From NCBI GenBank assembly GCA_029242085.1, contig JAQWUP010000077.1, positions 1 through 53,937 on the forward strand: a DNA stretch of 53,937 bases, written 5' to 3'. Each line of letters opens with the position of its first letter. The first letter of the stretch is position 1. Made by a program: the position numbers and the translations under genes. This document shows, piece by piece, positions 17,986-26,950 of the stretch. Source of the stretch: Porticoccaceae bacterium. Its GTDB lineage: Bacteria > Pseudomonadota > Gammaproteobacteria > Pseudomonadales > Porticoccaceae. The notes beneath the pieces are model-generated. The model worked only from the letters and a program-made list of their open reading frames with translations, searched no databases and was not told the origin of the DNA.

Positions 17986-18035
17986 TCGCCCTTCACTCCT
18001 TGAGTTTAGAGCTCTAAACCCTCATATTGCACAGT

Positions 18036-18614
18036 ATGACGAAAGCATCGAAAAAATCGATTTCCAGCCTCAAAGACTTCTTCTTGCTGGCCATGCCCGG
18101 TCTCAATGACCCAAATTTTGCCCAGTCTGTAGTCTATATTTGCGAGCATAATGCCGACGGCGCTATGGGGCTTATAATTAATCAACAGCTGGATATTCCC
18201 GTCAAAGCCATTTTTGACCAACTCGAACTCAGCTACCTCGACGAATGTGGCAGCTCGCTAATATTCGACGGCGGGCCGGTGCAGCGCGATCGCGGCTTTA
18301 TTCTCCATCCCAGTGTTGAGCAACAATGGGAATCCACTGTGGCCATCGGTGAAGATATTAGCCTTACCGCCTCAAAGGATATTCTCACTGATATAGCGCT
18401 GGGCAGAGGGCCGGAGAACGCCCTGATCACACTGGGTTATTCAAGCTGGGAAGCTGGACAACTAGAGCAAGAACTCAGTCAGAATAGTTGGCTCACCATT
18501 CCCGCCGATTCGGCAATTATCTTTCATACCGACTGCGCCAAACGCGCCGGAGCTGCGGCATCGACGATAGGACTGGATCTGGCAATGCTATCCCATGATG
18601 CCGGCCATGCCTGA
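18036..18614 (+). CDS. yqgE: YqgE/AlgH family protein
   Basis: A 192-residue UPF0301 protein (AlgH in Pseudomonas), cytoplasmic, of unsettled biochemical function. It shows FFLLAMPGLNDPNFAQSVVYICEHNADGAMGLIINQ, split here as LAMPGLNDPNF and YICEHN, then GGPVQRDRGFILH and LGYSSWEAGQLEQEL. The start is taken at ATG 18036 instead of the in-frame TTG at 18027. It overlaps the start of ruvX by eight bases, a conserved pairing. Confidence 0.93.
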   Translation: MTKASKKSISSLKDFFLLAMPGLNDPNFAQSVVYICEHNADGAMGLIINQQLDIPVKAIFDQLELSYLDECGSSLIFDGGPVQRDRGFILHPSVEQQWESTVAIGEDISLTASKDILTDIALGRGPENALITLGYSSWEAGQLEQELSQNSWLTIPADSAIIFHTDCAKRAGAAASTIGLDLAMLSHDAGHA

Positions 18615-19062
18615 AACCACGACCTTACTGGCGTTTGATTTTGGTCTTAAGCAGATTGGTGTGGCCTATGGCCAGACCCTGACCAACAGTGCCTCGGGCC
18701 TGACGATTATCAAGGCCTCGGACGGTGTGCCTAACTGGGCTGATATCGAAGTCGTTTTAAATGAGTGGAAACCGGATCTTGTATTAGTCGGATTGCCTCT
18801 AAATATGGATGACAGTGAAAGTGAGCTTAGCGGCAGAGCCCGCAAGTTTGGGCGCAGGCTGCAGGGCCGTTTTGCAGTGAATGTCATGATGATTGATGAA
18901 CGCCTCACCAGCCGTGAGGCAAAGTCGGTGTTGCGCGAGCAACAGGAGTCCTCTAGAGGTAGGAAAGGTAAAAGTCACGACCTGACTAAGATTGACCATA
19001 TTGCTGCCTCACTGATATTGCAAACCTGGCTGGAAAATCCTGGGCTCGGTGAGCAACCCTAA
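18607..19062 (+). CDS. ruvX: RuvX/YqgF RNase H-like resolvase family protein
   Basis: A 151-residue RNase H-fold protein implicated in 16S rRNA 5' processing and possibly Holliday junction resolution. It shows LLAFDFGLKQIGVAYGQ with the first catalytic Asp, LVLVGLPLNMD, DERLTSREA, and a C-terminal DHIAASLILQTWLE. Upstream in-frame ATGs at 18595 and 18598 exist, but 18607 gives the usual spacing to the first beta strand. It is convergent with pilU (7 nt between stops). Confidence 0.92.
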   Translation: MPETTTLLAFDFGLKQIGVAYGQTLTNSASGLTIIKASDGVPNWADIEVVLNEWKPDLVLVGLPLNMDDSESELSGRARKFGRRLQGRFAVNVMMIDERLTSREAKSVLREQQESSRGRKGKSHDLTKIDHIAASLILQTWLENPGLGEQP

Positions 19063-19069
19063 TTAAGTA

Positions 19070-20218
19070 CTACCAGCGCAATCTATCTGAGGGGTCATCC
19101 TCAATCGACAAACCATCTGCTGCACGCTCCAGCTCATTAATATGATTATCTGACTGCATTTTGATCATCAGCCGCAAATCATTTTTTGAGTCGGCATAAG
19201 CAATTGCGTTTTCGTAGCTGATCTCACCATCTGCATAGAGGGTGTAAAGCGCCTGATCAAAGGCCTGCATACCGTGCTCTGTGGCGCTGGTCATAATCTC
19301 TTTAATTTTGTGCACACTGCCCTTGCGAATCGTGTCGGCTACTAGAGGCGTATTGAGCATAATTTCGATCGCCGCTCTGCGGCTTTTGCCGTCGCGAGTC
19401 GGCACCAGCTGCTGCGCCACAATACCCCGTAGATTCAGAGACAGATCCATCCACAACTGGCTGTGGCGGTCTGCTTCAAAAAAATGGTTAATGCGATCCA
19501 ACGCCTGATTAGCATTGTTAGCATGCAAGGTTGCCAGCACCAGATGGCCAGTCTCAGCAAAGGTTATTGCATGCTGTATGGTTTCACGGGTGCGAATTTC
19601 ACCAATCAAAATAACATCGGGCGCCTGGCGCAGGGTGTTCTTTAGCGCTACATCAAATGACTCAGTATCCACCCCCACTTCGCGCTGGGTGATAATACAG
19701 CCCTGATGTTGGTGAACAAATTCAATCGGATCTTCAATTGAGACTATATGGCCTCGACTACTTTTATTTCGATGTCCAATCAGTGCCGCCAGAGATGTCG
19801 ACTTGCCGGTGCCGGTAGCACCAACAAAGATAACAATACCACGCTTGTTCATAACCAATTCTTTAAGAATAGGCGGCAATAATAATGCCTCAGGAGTGGG
19901 AATTTCGGTTTCAATACGTCGCAGCACAATACCAATTTCACCACGTTGATAAAAAGCACTGGCACGAAACCGCCCAGACTCCTCACTGATAACTGCGTAA
20001 TTTAGTTCCTTGCTGTCTCTAAACTCAACTTGCTGCTGTGCCGTCATAGTGCTCAATACCAGTTCTTCGCAGCGTTCTTGGGTCAATTTCTCTTTGCTGA
20101 CAGGTACCAGGCTGCCATTCACTTTTATACAGGGAGGCAGGCCAACGGTTAAAAACAGATCAGAGGCCTTTTTTTCAGCCATATGTCTCACCAGCTTTTC
20201 AAATGTTCGATCAAGCAT
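19070..20218 (-). CDS. pilU: Type IV pilus retraction ATPase PilU
   Basis: A 382-residue secretion ATPase of the PilT/PilU group, acting at the inner membrane in pilus retraction. Walker A GATGTGKST, Asp box DPIEFVHQHQG, Walker B region VILIGEIRTRETIQ, and the His box TGHLVLATLHANN are present. The N-terminal KASDLFLTVG and the C-terminal extension beyond the ATPase core fit PilU rather than PilT. It lies 24 nt downstream of pilT on the same strand. Confidence 0.95.
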   Translation of the reverse strand: MLDRTFEKLVRHMAEKKASDLFLTVGLPPCIKVNGSLVPVSKEKLTQERCEELVLSTMTAQQQVEFRDSKELNYAVISEESGRFRASAFYQRGEIGIVLRRIETEIPTPEALLLPPILKELVMNKRGIVIFVGATGTGKSTSLAALIGHRNKSSRGHIVSIEDPIEFVHQHQGCIITQREVGVDTESFDVALKNTLRQAPDVILIGEIRTRETIQHAITFAETGHLVLATLHANNANQALDRINHFFEADRHSQLWMDLSLNLRGIVAQQLVPTRDGKSRRAAIEIMLNTPLVADTIRKGSVHKIKEIMTSATEHGMQAFDQALYTLYADGEISYENAIAYADSKNDLRLMIKMQSDNHINELERAADGLSIEDDPSDRLRW

Positions 20219-20242
20219 GATCTGTCCTCGACATAATTGAGC

Positions 20243-21277
20243 TTAAAAACTATCCGGTAGTTTGGCTTTTTCTTTGGCGACATCATTACTAATCAGGCGC
20301 TGTTCAACCAGGTTGTGGAGACATTGATCCAATGTCTGCATCCCCAAGGCACCACCGGTTTGAATGGCAGAATACATCTGCGCCACCTTATCCTCTCGAA
20401 TCAAATTGCGGATGGCTGGCGTGCCGATCATGATTTCGTGAGCAGCGACCCGTCCGCCGCCAATTTTTTTTAATAATGCCTGAGAGATTACTGCCTGCAG
20501 TGAGTCTGAGAGCATCGAGCGAATCATCGGTTTCTCACTACCGGAGAATACGTCTACCACTCGGTCAATGGTCTTAGCCGCGGAGGTCGTATGTAATGTA
20601 CCAAACACCAAATGACCTGTTTCCGCCGCCGTAAGTGCCAGACGAATGGTTTCAAGGTCGCGCAGCTCGCCGACGAGGATTACATCGGGATCTTCACGCA
20701 GCGCCGATCGAAGCGCCTCATCAAACCCCATGGTGTCACGGTGTACCTCACGCTGGTTAATCAGACACTTCTTGCTCTGATGGACAAATTCGATGGGATC
20801 TTCGATGGTTAGGATATGGTCATAGCGGCTTTCATTGACATAATCGATCATGGCCGCGAGTGTGGTTGACTTACCAGAACCCGCGGGCCCAGTGACCAAT
20901 ACCAGACCGCGTGGCAGCAGCGACACCTTCCTAAAGATATCTCCCATACCCAGCTGTTCAAGGGTTAATACTTTCGAGGGAATGGTTCTAAAGACTGCTG
21001 CGGCGCCACGATTCTGGTTAAACACATTGACCCGAAATCGAGCGACACCAGGCACATCAAAGGAAAAGTCTGTTTCCAGAAACTCTTCGTAATCCCTTCT
21101 TTGCTTGTCATTCATTATTTCGTAGATCAAACTATGGACCTGCCGGTGTTCCATAGGTGGCAAGTTAATGCGGCGGACATCGCCATCAATTCTTATAATG
21201 GGGGGAAGACCAGCGGAAATATGTAAATCCGAGGCCCCCTCTTTGGCACTAAACGCTAATAATCCGGTGATATCCAT
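20243..21277 (-). CDS. pilT: Type IV pilus twitching motility ATPase PilT
   Basis: Hexameric retraction motor of type IV pili. The 344 residues contain GASDLHISAGLPP, Walker A GPAGSGKST, DPIEFVHQSKKC, the Walker B region VILVGELRDLETIRLALTAA, HLVFGTLHT, and the AIRNLIRE motif important for retraction. It precedes pilU in one transcription unit and is divergent from yggS with a 47-nt gap, as in Pseudomonas. The other pilus genes are not in this window. Confidence 0.97.
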   Translation of the reverse strand: MDITGLLAFSAKEGASDLHISAGLPPIIRIDGDVRRINLPPMEHRQVHSLIYEIMNDKQRRDYEEFLETDFSFDVPGVARFRVNVFNQNRGAAAVFRTIPSKVLTLEQLGMGDIFRKVSLLPRGLVLVTGPAGSGKSTTLAAMIDYVNESRYDHILTIEDPIEFVHQSKKCLINQREVHRDTMGFDEALRSALREDPDVILVGELRDLETIRLALTAAETGHLVFGTLHTTSAAKTIDRVVDVFSGSEKPMIRSMLSDSLQAVISQALLKKIGGGRVAAHEIMIGTPAIRNLIREDKVAQMYSAIQTGGALGMQTLDQCLHNLVEQRLISNDVAKEKAKLPDSF

Positions 21278-21324
21278 TTTCTATCTCGCTCATTCCCTGA
21301 AGCCATTGTTGACGATTTAAAACT

Positions 21325-22020
21325 ATGCCAACCATTAAAAATAACATTAGCTCTATACAGAGACGACTGCAACAGGCTGCCAGTGATGCAGGTCGCACTC
21401 CGAATGAGGTGCTGTTACTGGCTGTCAGCAAGACGAGAACCAGCGCACAGATAAATGAGGCCTTGGCGGCCGGCATAACGAGCTTTGGCGAAAACTATCT
21501 TCAGGAAGCCCTAGAGAAAATTGATCAATTATCCAGTGCCAAGCTCGACTGGCATTTTATTGGTCCACTGCAATCTAACAAGACCCGTCTGGCTGCAGAG
21601 AGCTTTTCTTGGGTCCACTCGGTCGACCGGCTAAAAATTGCTCAGCGCCTCAGCGATCAAAGGCCCTCTACCATGGCGCCACTCAACCTATGCCTGCAAA
21701 TCAATATTGATAATGAATCGAGCAAATCTGGATTTAGCCCACAACAGGCACTGGCAGTGGCTGCAGATATTGCCAGCTTACCCAATATTAAATTGCGCGG
21801 TTTAATGGCTATTCCACAGTCCCGCACTGAGTTAGAGGCGCAGCGCATACCTTTTAAGCAGCTGCGGCAATTAAAAGACCAAATAAATAGTCTGCTGGAC
21901 AATTCACGGAAACTGGATACCCTCTCCATGGGGATGTCTGGCGATATGGATGCTGCAATTTTAGAGGGCGCAACTATTGTTCGGGTGGGCACAGATATTT
22001 TTAGCCCAAGAGACAGCTAA
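21325..22020 (+). CDS. yggS: YggS-type PLP homeostasis protein
   Basis: A 231-residue PLP-binding protein (PROSC/PLPBP family), an alanine-racemase-like barrel without known catalysis, involved in vitamin B6 and amino acid homeostasis. Motifs include LLLAVSKTR (the PLP lysine region), FGENYLQEALEKI, WHFIGPLQSNK, LRGLMAIP, and the phosphate-binding LSMGMSGDMDAAI. It precedes proC by 28 nt. Confidence 0.95.
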   Translation: MPTIKNNISSIQRRLQQAASDAGRTPNEVLLLAVSKTRTSAQINEALAAGITSFGENYLQEALEKIDQLSSAKLDWHFIGPLQSNKTRLAAESFSWVHSVDRLKIAQRLSDQRPSTMAPLNLCLQINIDNESSKSGFSPQQALAVAADIASLPNIKLRGLMAIPQSRTELEAQRIPFKQLRQLKDQINSLLDNSRKLDTLSMGMSGDMDAAILEGATIVRVGTDIFSPRDS

Positions 22021-22048
22021 CTAATTTAAAGTAAACAAAGGAAAGGGA

Positions 22049-22873
22049 ATGAGTTCAATTGTATTTATCGGCGGCGGCAATATGGCCTCCTGCATTATTG
22101 GCGGCATGATCGCCAATGGCTTCGACGCAGACAGCATAACGGTGAGCGAACCAGGCGAAGAGCCGCGCAAGCGCCTCGAAGACAGCTATGGCATCAAGAC
22201 CACGACTGATAATAGAGCCGCAGCTAAGCAGGCCGAAGTCATTGTGCTGGCGGTAAAACCACAGATTATGAGCGCTGTGGCCGCCGACTTGGCCGAGTCG
22301 CTAGATCACTGGCCAGCTCTGGTATCCATCGCTGCTGGTATACCACTGATGGCGCTAGAAAACTGGCTAGGCAGCAGCTCAGCTATTATTAGAGCCATGC
22401 CCAACACACCTGCGATGGTACTCTCTGGCGCAACTGGGCTGTATGCCAATGCCCAGGTAGGTACTGAGCAAAAAGCCTTGGTGGAAAAGATATTCGCAGC
22501 CATTGGCTACGCTTGCTGGGTGGAGAATGAAGCGCAGATTGATGCGGTTATCGCTGTGTCTGGAAGCGGCCCCGCGTATTTCTTTCGCATAATGGAAATT
22601 ATGCAGCAAGTCGGCCAAGAACTTGGCTTGCCCCAGCAGGTTGCTCAGGATCTCAGCCTCAAAACAGCCCTAGGCGCAGCGCGTATGGCGACTGAGTCCG
22701 GTATCAACCCAACTCAGCTACGCGAACAGGTGACCTCGCCCGGCGGCACAACTCAGGCTGCACTGCAGACCTTTGAAGAGCAGGGCTTGGAAGAGATTTT
22801 CCGCAAGGCGATGAATAGCGCGCTGACAAGAGCAGAAGAAATGTCAGCAGACTTTGGCGCTGCGTCTAAATAA
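22049..22873 (+). CDS. proC: Pyrroline-5-carboxylate reductase
   Basis: NAD(P)H-dependent last step of proline synthesis. The 274 residues begin with the Rossmann loop FIGGGNMA and include VLAVKPQ, IRAMPNTPA, VSGSGPAYFF, and the substrate motif VTSPGGTTQAAL. Strong upstream purine tract (AAAGGAAAGG) precedes the ATG. It is co-directional with yggS and yggT, a widely conserved set. Confidence 0.97.
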   Translation: MSSIVFIGGGNMASCIIGGMIANGFDADSITVSEPGEEPRKRLEDSYGIKTTTDNRAAAKQAEVIVLAVKPQIMSAVAADLAESLDHWPALVSIAAGIPLMALENWLGSSSAIIRAMPNTPAMVLSGATGLYANAQVGTEQKALVEKIFAAIGYACWVENEAQIDAVIAVSGSGPAYFFRIMEIMQQVGQELGLPQQVAQDLSLKTALGAARMATESGINPTQLREQVTSPGGTTQAALQTFEEQGLEEIFRKAMNSALTRAEEMSADFGAASK

Positions 22874-22894
22874 CAGCATTAAGGAATAAGCAGC

Positions 22895-23458
22895 ATGGAT
22901 AACACGATTATTTTTATTCTTCGAACAGCATTAGATATATACGCGACCGCGCTTTTAGTGCGGGTACTATTGCAGCTGGTGCAGGCGGACTTTTTTAATC
23001 CCATTTCACAAACACTGTTTAAACTGACTTCGCCAGTGGTGGAACCACTGCACAGGGTATTTCCCACTATTGGTCGGCTCAATACCGCTGCGTTGGTGGC
23101 AGCAATACTGGTTAAATGGTCTTTCTACTTAATAGTATTGAGTTTCAGCGGTATGTTTGGCGCGCAGATGTTTACCTATCTCGCGGTTGCCGGCTTGGAA
23201 TTGCTCGGCACCTTGATTGAGATTTACTTCTGGGGAATTTTTATTCTGGTTATCTCAAGCTGGATTGGCACCGGCTCACATCCAACTGTGCGTCTAGTCA
23301 GTCAGGTGGTTGACCCATACATGGCAATTTTCCGACGCTTTATCCCGCCCATTGGCATGATCGACCTATCACCGATGGTGGCTATTTTTGGGCTGATGAT
23401 TATTCGCGCCAATGTGATGCCAATACTCGGCGGCTTGGTTCAGCCTCTGCTGGGCTAA
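22895..23458 (+). CDS. yggT: YggT family membrane protein
   Basis: A 187-residue inner-membrane protein with two copies of the YggT repeat, each with a pair of hydrophobic segments. Diagnostic phrases are NPISQTLFKLTSPVVEPLHRVFP in the first half (quoted here only as TSPVVEPLHRVFP) and VDPYMAIFRRFIPPIGMIDLSP, shortened to FRRFIPPIGMIDLSP, in the second. The family is linked to osmotic tolerance or membrane protein quality; function is not settled. An AAGGAAT ribosome site precedes the ATG. It ends the yggS-proC-yggT series. Confidence 0.92.
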   Translation: MDNTIIFILRTALDIYATALLVRVLLQLVQADFFNPISQTLFKLTSPVVEPLHRVFPTIGRLNTAALVAAILVKWSFYLIVLSFSGMFGAQMFTYLAVAGLELLGTLIEIYFWGIFILVISSWIGTGSHPTVRLVSQVVDPYMAIFRRFIPPIGMIDLSPMVAIFGLMIIRANVMPILGGLVQPLLG

Positions 23459-23471
23459 GCGCTGCATTGAA

Positions 23472-23508
23472 GGCCCATTTGCAGGATTGAAAATCCTACA
23501 AATGGGCC
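23472..23508. terminator. Long hairpin between convergent yggT and the tas-like gene
   Basis: Arms GGCCCATTTGCAGGATT and AATCCTACAAATGGGCC pair with a single mismatch around a 3-nt loop. The element is symmetric and lies between two convergent stops, so it can stop transcription from both sides. It lacks a clear T run. Confidence 0.6.
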
Positions 23509-23522
23509 CGCTAACAGATTAC

Positions 23523-24569
23523 CTAAGGTGCAGGGTCTGGATACTGGTTATGTATGGCGTTGATTTCGGCCATCACGTCTTCGGAAAGTGTCAGCTCGAC
23601 CGCCGCTATATTCTCTTTAAGTTGTTCCATGGTCGTTGCCCCAATCAAACAGCTAGTCACAAATGCCTGCTGACAGACAAAGGCCAATGACATCTGTGTG
23701 AGACTGTAACCATGTTTATCAGCTACTGCTTTGTAGGCCTCAGTAGCAGCAGTCGACTGGGCACTGTCATAGCGGGAAAAACGTGTGAACAGCTCCATTC
23801 TTGAGCCTGCAGGCTTTTTGCCGCCGATATATTTGCCGCTTAAAACACCAAATGCCAGCGGTGAATAAGCTAGCAGACCAGCCTCTTCGCGAATCGCCAT
23901 TTCTGCGAGACCGGTTTCAAACTGCCGGCTCAACAGGTTGTAGACATTTTGGATACTGACGACCTTGGCCATGTCCCGCTCTCTGGCCAGGCGCAAGTAT
24001 TCCATAACGCCCCAGGGCGTTTCATTGGACACGCCCACGTGTTTAACCAGACCCTCGGCCACCAACTCCGACAATGCATCCAATGTCTCTTCGATGGCAA
24101 TGCCATCGGCCTCAGGTTTGTGGCTGTATCCGCGCTGACCAAAATAGTTAGTGCCACGTTCGGGCCAGTGAACCTGATAGAGATCGACATAGTCAGTCTG
24201 AAGCCTTTCCAGAGAGCCTTCGATAGCGCGGCGAATATGATCGCGACTCAGCCTTGGACCACCGCGCATATGTTTCCAATCCGGCACCTGATCCGCACGC
24301 CCAGCAACCTTAGTTGCCAATACAATATCTGAGCGTTTACCCGTACGATTAAACCACTCACCAATACAGGACTCTGTAGCGCCCTGAGTTTTAGCTGTGG
24401 GCGGCACCGGATACATTTCCGCAACATCAAAAAAGTTAATGCCTTTGGAGACAGCGTAATCCATCTGCTCACAGGCTTCTTCTACATTATTTTGCTGGCC
24501 CCAGGTCATAGTGCCCAAGCCAATTAACGATACATCTAAATTGGTGTGTCCCAATTTTTTATACTGCAT
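23523..24569 (-). CDS. tas: NADP(H)-dependent aldo/keto reductase, Tas-like
   Basis: A 348-residue aldo/keto reductase barrel. The N-terminal LIGLGTMTWGQQNNVEEA, active-site FDVAEMYPVPP (Asp-Tyr), DIVLATKV, and VDLYQVHWPERGTNYFG match Escherichia coli Tas, a protein isolated as a tyrosine auxotrophy suppressor. Natural substrate is unknown. It is divergent from metX; 103 nt separate the two proposed starts. Confidence 0.88.
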   Translation of the reverse strand: MQYKKLGHTNLDVSLIGLGTMTWGQQNNVEEACEQMDYAVSKGINFFDVAEMYPVPPTAKTQGATESCIGEWFNRTGKRSDIVLATKVAGRADQVPDWKHMRGGPRLSRDHIRRAIEGSLERLQTDYVDLYQVHWPERGTNYFGQRGYSHKPEADGIAIEETLDALSELVAEGLVKHVGVSNETPWGVMEYLRLARERDMAKVVSIQNVYNLLSRQFETGLAEMAIREEAGLLAYSPLAFGVLSGKYIGGKKPAGSRMELFTRFSRYDSAQSTAATEAYKAVADKHGYSLTQMSLAFVCQQAFVTSCLIGATTMEQLKENIAAVELTLSEDVMAEINAIHNQYPDPAP

Positions 24570-24672
24570 AAGTTACCCCCTAAAAATAACTCCATGCAGT
24601 CTACCTCAGAAAATGGCCCTCGCATTAAAAAACTCACAGCCATCGATAATACAAGACGCTATACTATCGGCC

Positions 24673-25839
24673 ATGTCATCTCATTCTTTAGAAGTCCCCG
24701 CACAATCCATTGGCTTAGTCAGTCCACAAAAGGTGTTGATCGAAAAACCACTGACACTGGCCTGCGGCACAGTGCTGCCAAGTCACGAACTGGTATTCGA
24801 AACCTACGGCACCCTCAATAGCGACAAGAGTAACGCCATTTTGATCTGCCATGCTCTCAGCGGTGATCATCATGCCGCGGGCTTTTATGAAGACGATAGT
24901 AAGCCGGGCTGGTGGGATCATCACATTGGCCCAGGCAAGTCCATGGACAGCGACCGATTCTTTATTGTCAGTGTCAACAATATCGGCAGCTGTTTCGGTA
25001 GTACTGGGCCGACCTCTATCAACCCTGAAACTGGCACTCTGTGGGGAGCAGACTTCCCCTCACTGCGAGCAAGAGACTGGGTAGAGTCGCAAAAGCTACT
25101 GATGGAATACCTCGGCATCAACTGCTGGGCTGCGGTCATTGGTGGCAGTTTGGGCGGCATGCAGGCCATGCGCTGGTCACTAGAGCATCCGGACAAATTA
25201 CTAAACGCCGTGGTGATTGCCTCATCGATGAAGTTGAGTGCGCAGAATATTGCCTTTAATGAAATTGCCCGCAGGGCGATTAAGTCAGATCCCGACTTCT
25301 GTGATGGTAACTACCTGCAGGAGGGGAAGGCGCCTCTGCATGGGTTGGCACTGGCTCGTATGATTGGCCATGTGACCTATTTATCGGATGAAGCCCTGGG
25401 CAAGAAGTTTGGTCGCGAACTGGCCAGCGGTGACTTTGTCGATGGCACTGAGGACCCGATAGAGTTTCAGATTGAGAGTTATCTAAACTATCAAGGCGAT
25501 AAGTTTTCCAGTAATTTTGATGCCAATTCCTATATCTTGATTACTAGAATGCTCGACTACTTTGACCTATCCAGGGAATACAACAACAGTCCCGTTGAGG
25601 CCTTCGAACGGGCCCAGTGCAAATTTTTGCTGATTTCCTTTAGCAGCGACTGGCGATTTTCGCCCAAGCGCTCTCAGGAAATTGCCGATGCTCTAATTAC
25701 CGCGGGCAAGAATGTGAGCTATGCCGCCATTGATTCCAATCAGGGGCATGACGCATTTCTGCTACCAAACAGCCGCTATCAAGCAGCCCTGGGTAATTAC
25801 CTTAGCAGAGTTGCCGATCAGTTGGAGGCAGCGCAATGA
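24673..25839 (+). CDS. metX: Homoserine O-acyltransferase MetX
   Basis: Acylates homoserine with acetyl- or succinyl-CoA, the first committed step of methionine synthesis. The start at 24673 (MSSHSLEVPAQSIG) gives 388 residues; the frame stays open further upstream into the divergent reductase gene, but those residues are not conserved. The alpha/beta hydrolase has ICHALSGDHHAAG, the nucleophile Ser159 in GGSLGGMQAMRW, KLSAQNIAFNE, and the C-terminal His in NQGHDAFL. Fold alone does not decide acetyl versus succinyl donor. The stop overlaps the metW start (ATGA). Confidence 0.95.
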   Translation: MSSHSLEVPAQSIGLVSPQKVLIEKPLTLACGTVLPSHELVFETYGTLNSDKSNAILICHALSGDHHAAGFYEDDSKPGWWDHHIGPGKSMDSDRFFIVSVNNIGSCFGSTGPTSINPETGTLWGADFPSLRARDWVESQKLLMEYLGINCWAAVIGGSLGGMQAMRWSLEHPDKLLNAVVIASSMKLSAQNIAFNEIARRAIKSDPDFCDGNYLQEGKAPLHGLALARMIGHVTYLSDEALGKKFGRELASGDFVDGTEDPIEFQIESYLNYQGDKFSSNFDANSYILITRMLDYFDLSREYNNSPVEAFERAQCKFLLISFSSDWRFSPKRSQEIADALITAGKNVSYAAIDSNQGHDAFLLPNSRYQAALGNYLSRVADQLEAAQ

Positions 25840-26426
25840 GTCAAGACTTTAGCTTTATAAGTACCTGGATCAAGTCCGGCTCGCGGCTGCTTGATTTGGG
25901 CTGTGGCGATGGCTCTCTACTAGCAGATCTAACCCGCGCTCATGATATTAGTGGCTATGGCTTAGAGATTGACCCTGAGTCAATCGAGAACTGTATTTCC
26001 AGAGGGGTCAATGTTATTGAACAAGACCTCAACAAAGGTCTCGATAACTTTGCCGACAATAGCTTTGATACTGTAGTGATGACTCAGGCGCTGCAAGCAA
26101 TGCGCTATCCGCATCTGGTATTAGATGAAATGCTTAGAATCGGTAACCAATGCATTATCACATTCCCCAACTTTGGCAGCTGGCGCACGCGGGCCTATCT
26201 GGCGTTTCGCGGTCGTATGCCCGTCACCAAGCAGCTAGCTTATGAATGGTATGACACACCCAATATTCACTTCTTTACGTATAGTGATTTTGAAGCCCTG
26301 TGTCATGAGCGCAATATTAAGGTGCTGCATCGCAAATTTATTGCCGAACAATTTCCTGATAATCTACTCAAAAGCCTATGGCCGAATTTATTCACCGAGA
26401 CAGCGGTTTATCATTTAAGTCGATAA
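25836..26426 (+). CDS. metW: Methionine biosynthesis protein MetW
   Basis: A 196-residue class I methyltransferase-fold protein. It shows SRLLDLGCGDGSLLADL as SAM-binding glycine motif, DTVVMTQALQAMRYPHLVL, and FPNFGSWRTRAYLAFRGRMPVT, shortened here to FPNFGSWRTRAYLAF. MetW is almost always coupled to metX and has been reported to support MetX activity; direct methyltransferase substrate is unknown. Overlaps metX by four bases. Confidence 0.94.
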   Translation: MSQDFSFISTWIKSGSRLLDLGCGDGSLLADLTRAHDISGYGLEIDPESIENCISRGVNVIEQDLNKGLDNFADNSFDTVVMTQALQAMRYPHLVLDEMLRIGNQCIITFPNFGSWRTRAYLAFRGRMPVTKQLAYEWYDTPNIHFFTYSDFEALCHERNIKVLHRKFIAEQFPDNLLKSLWPNLFTETAVYHLSR

Positions 26427-26482
26427 GCGGCCGATGTAATAAATGGAGAGCTAAATTGATAATAGCTAAGAGGATAGAGTCT

Positions 26483-26920
26483 ATGAAACGGTTACTGCTG
26501 GTAATCTGTCTACTGACAGCACCTGTTTTAGGGCAGGCCTTTGAAGAAAACCTATACAAACAGCATGGTGAACACAAAATATTTTACAGTGCCTTTAGCA
26601 CTTCATTTATCGCACCGGATATTGCCGTAGCCAATAATATTGTCCGCGGTAAGGGCAAGGGCCTAGTCAATATTGCCATGGTTAAAACACTGGGGGTTGG
26701 CGTACCAGGTATCGTTACTGGCACCGTGTCAAATATCCTGCAACAGACCCAGACCCTTGAGTTTGTAGCGGTGCGTGAACAGAACACGGTGTACTATTTA
26801 GCGCCATTTAAATTCGATAACGAAGATTTTCTAACCTTTAAAATTGATGTAAAGCCGCAGACTGATAATCTTGATTACGGCTACAACTTTAAATTTCAGA
26901 AAAAAATGTATCACGACTAG
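26483..26920 (+). CDS. DUF4426 exported protein
   Basis: A 145-residue protein with a clear signal peptide (MKRLLLVICLLTAPVLGQAF, cleavage after about residue 19). The start at 26483 follows AGAGGA; the open frame reaches upstream into metW but the signal sequence marks the true start. The mature part has HKIFYSAFSTSFIAPDIA and ends in alternating beta-type sequence. DUF4426 sits between metW and rdgB in many gammaproteobacteria. It is presumably periplasmic; function is unknown. Confidence 0.85.
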   Translation: MKRLLLVICLLTAPVLGQAFEENLYKQHGEHKIFYSAFSTSFIAPDIAVANNIVRGKGKGLVNIAMVKTLGVGVPGIVTGTVSNILQQTQTLEFVAVREQNTVYYLAPFKFDNEDFLTFKIDVKPQTDNLDYGYNFKFQKKMYHD

Positions 26921-26950
26921 CATTGCTATCAAAACTACAGGAACGACACA

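Noticed and set aside
24511-24672. N-terminal extension of MetX into the divergent reductase gene
   Set aside because: The extra 54 residues are not part of the conserved family and overlap coding sequence on the other strand; the ATG at 24673 gives the normal length.
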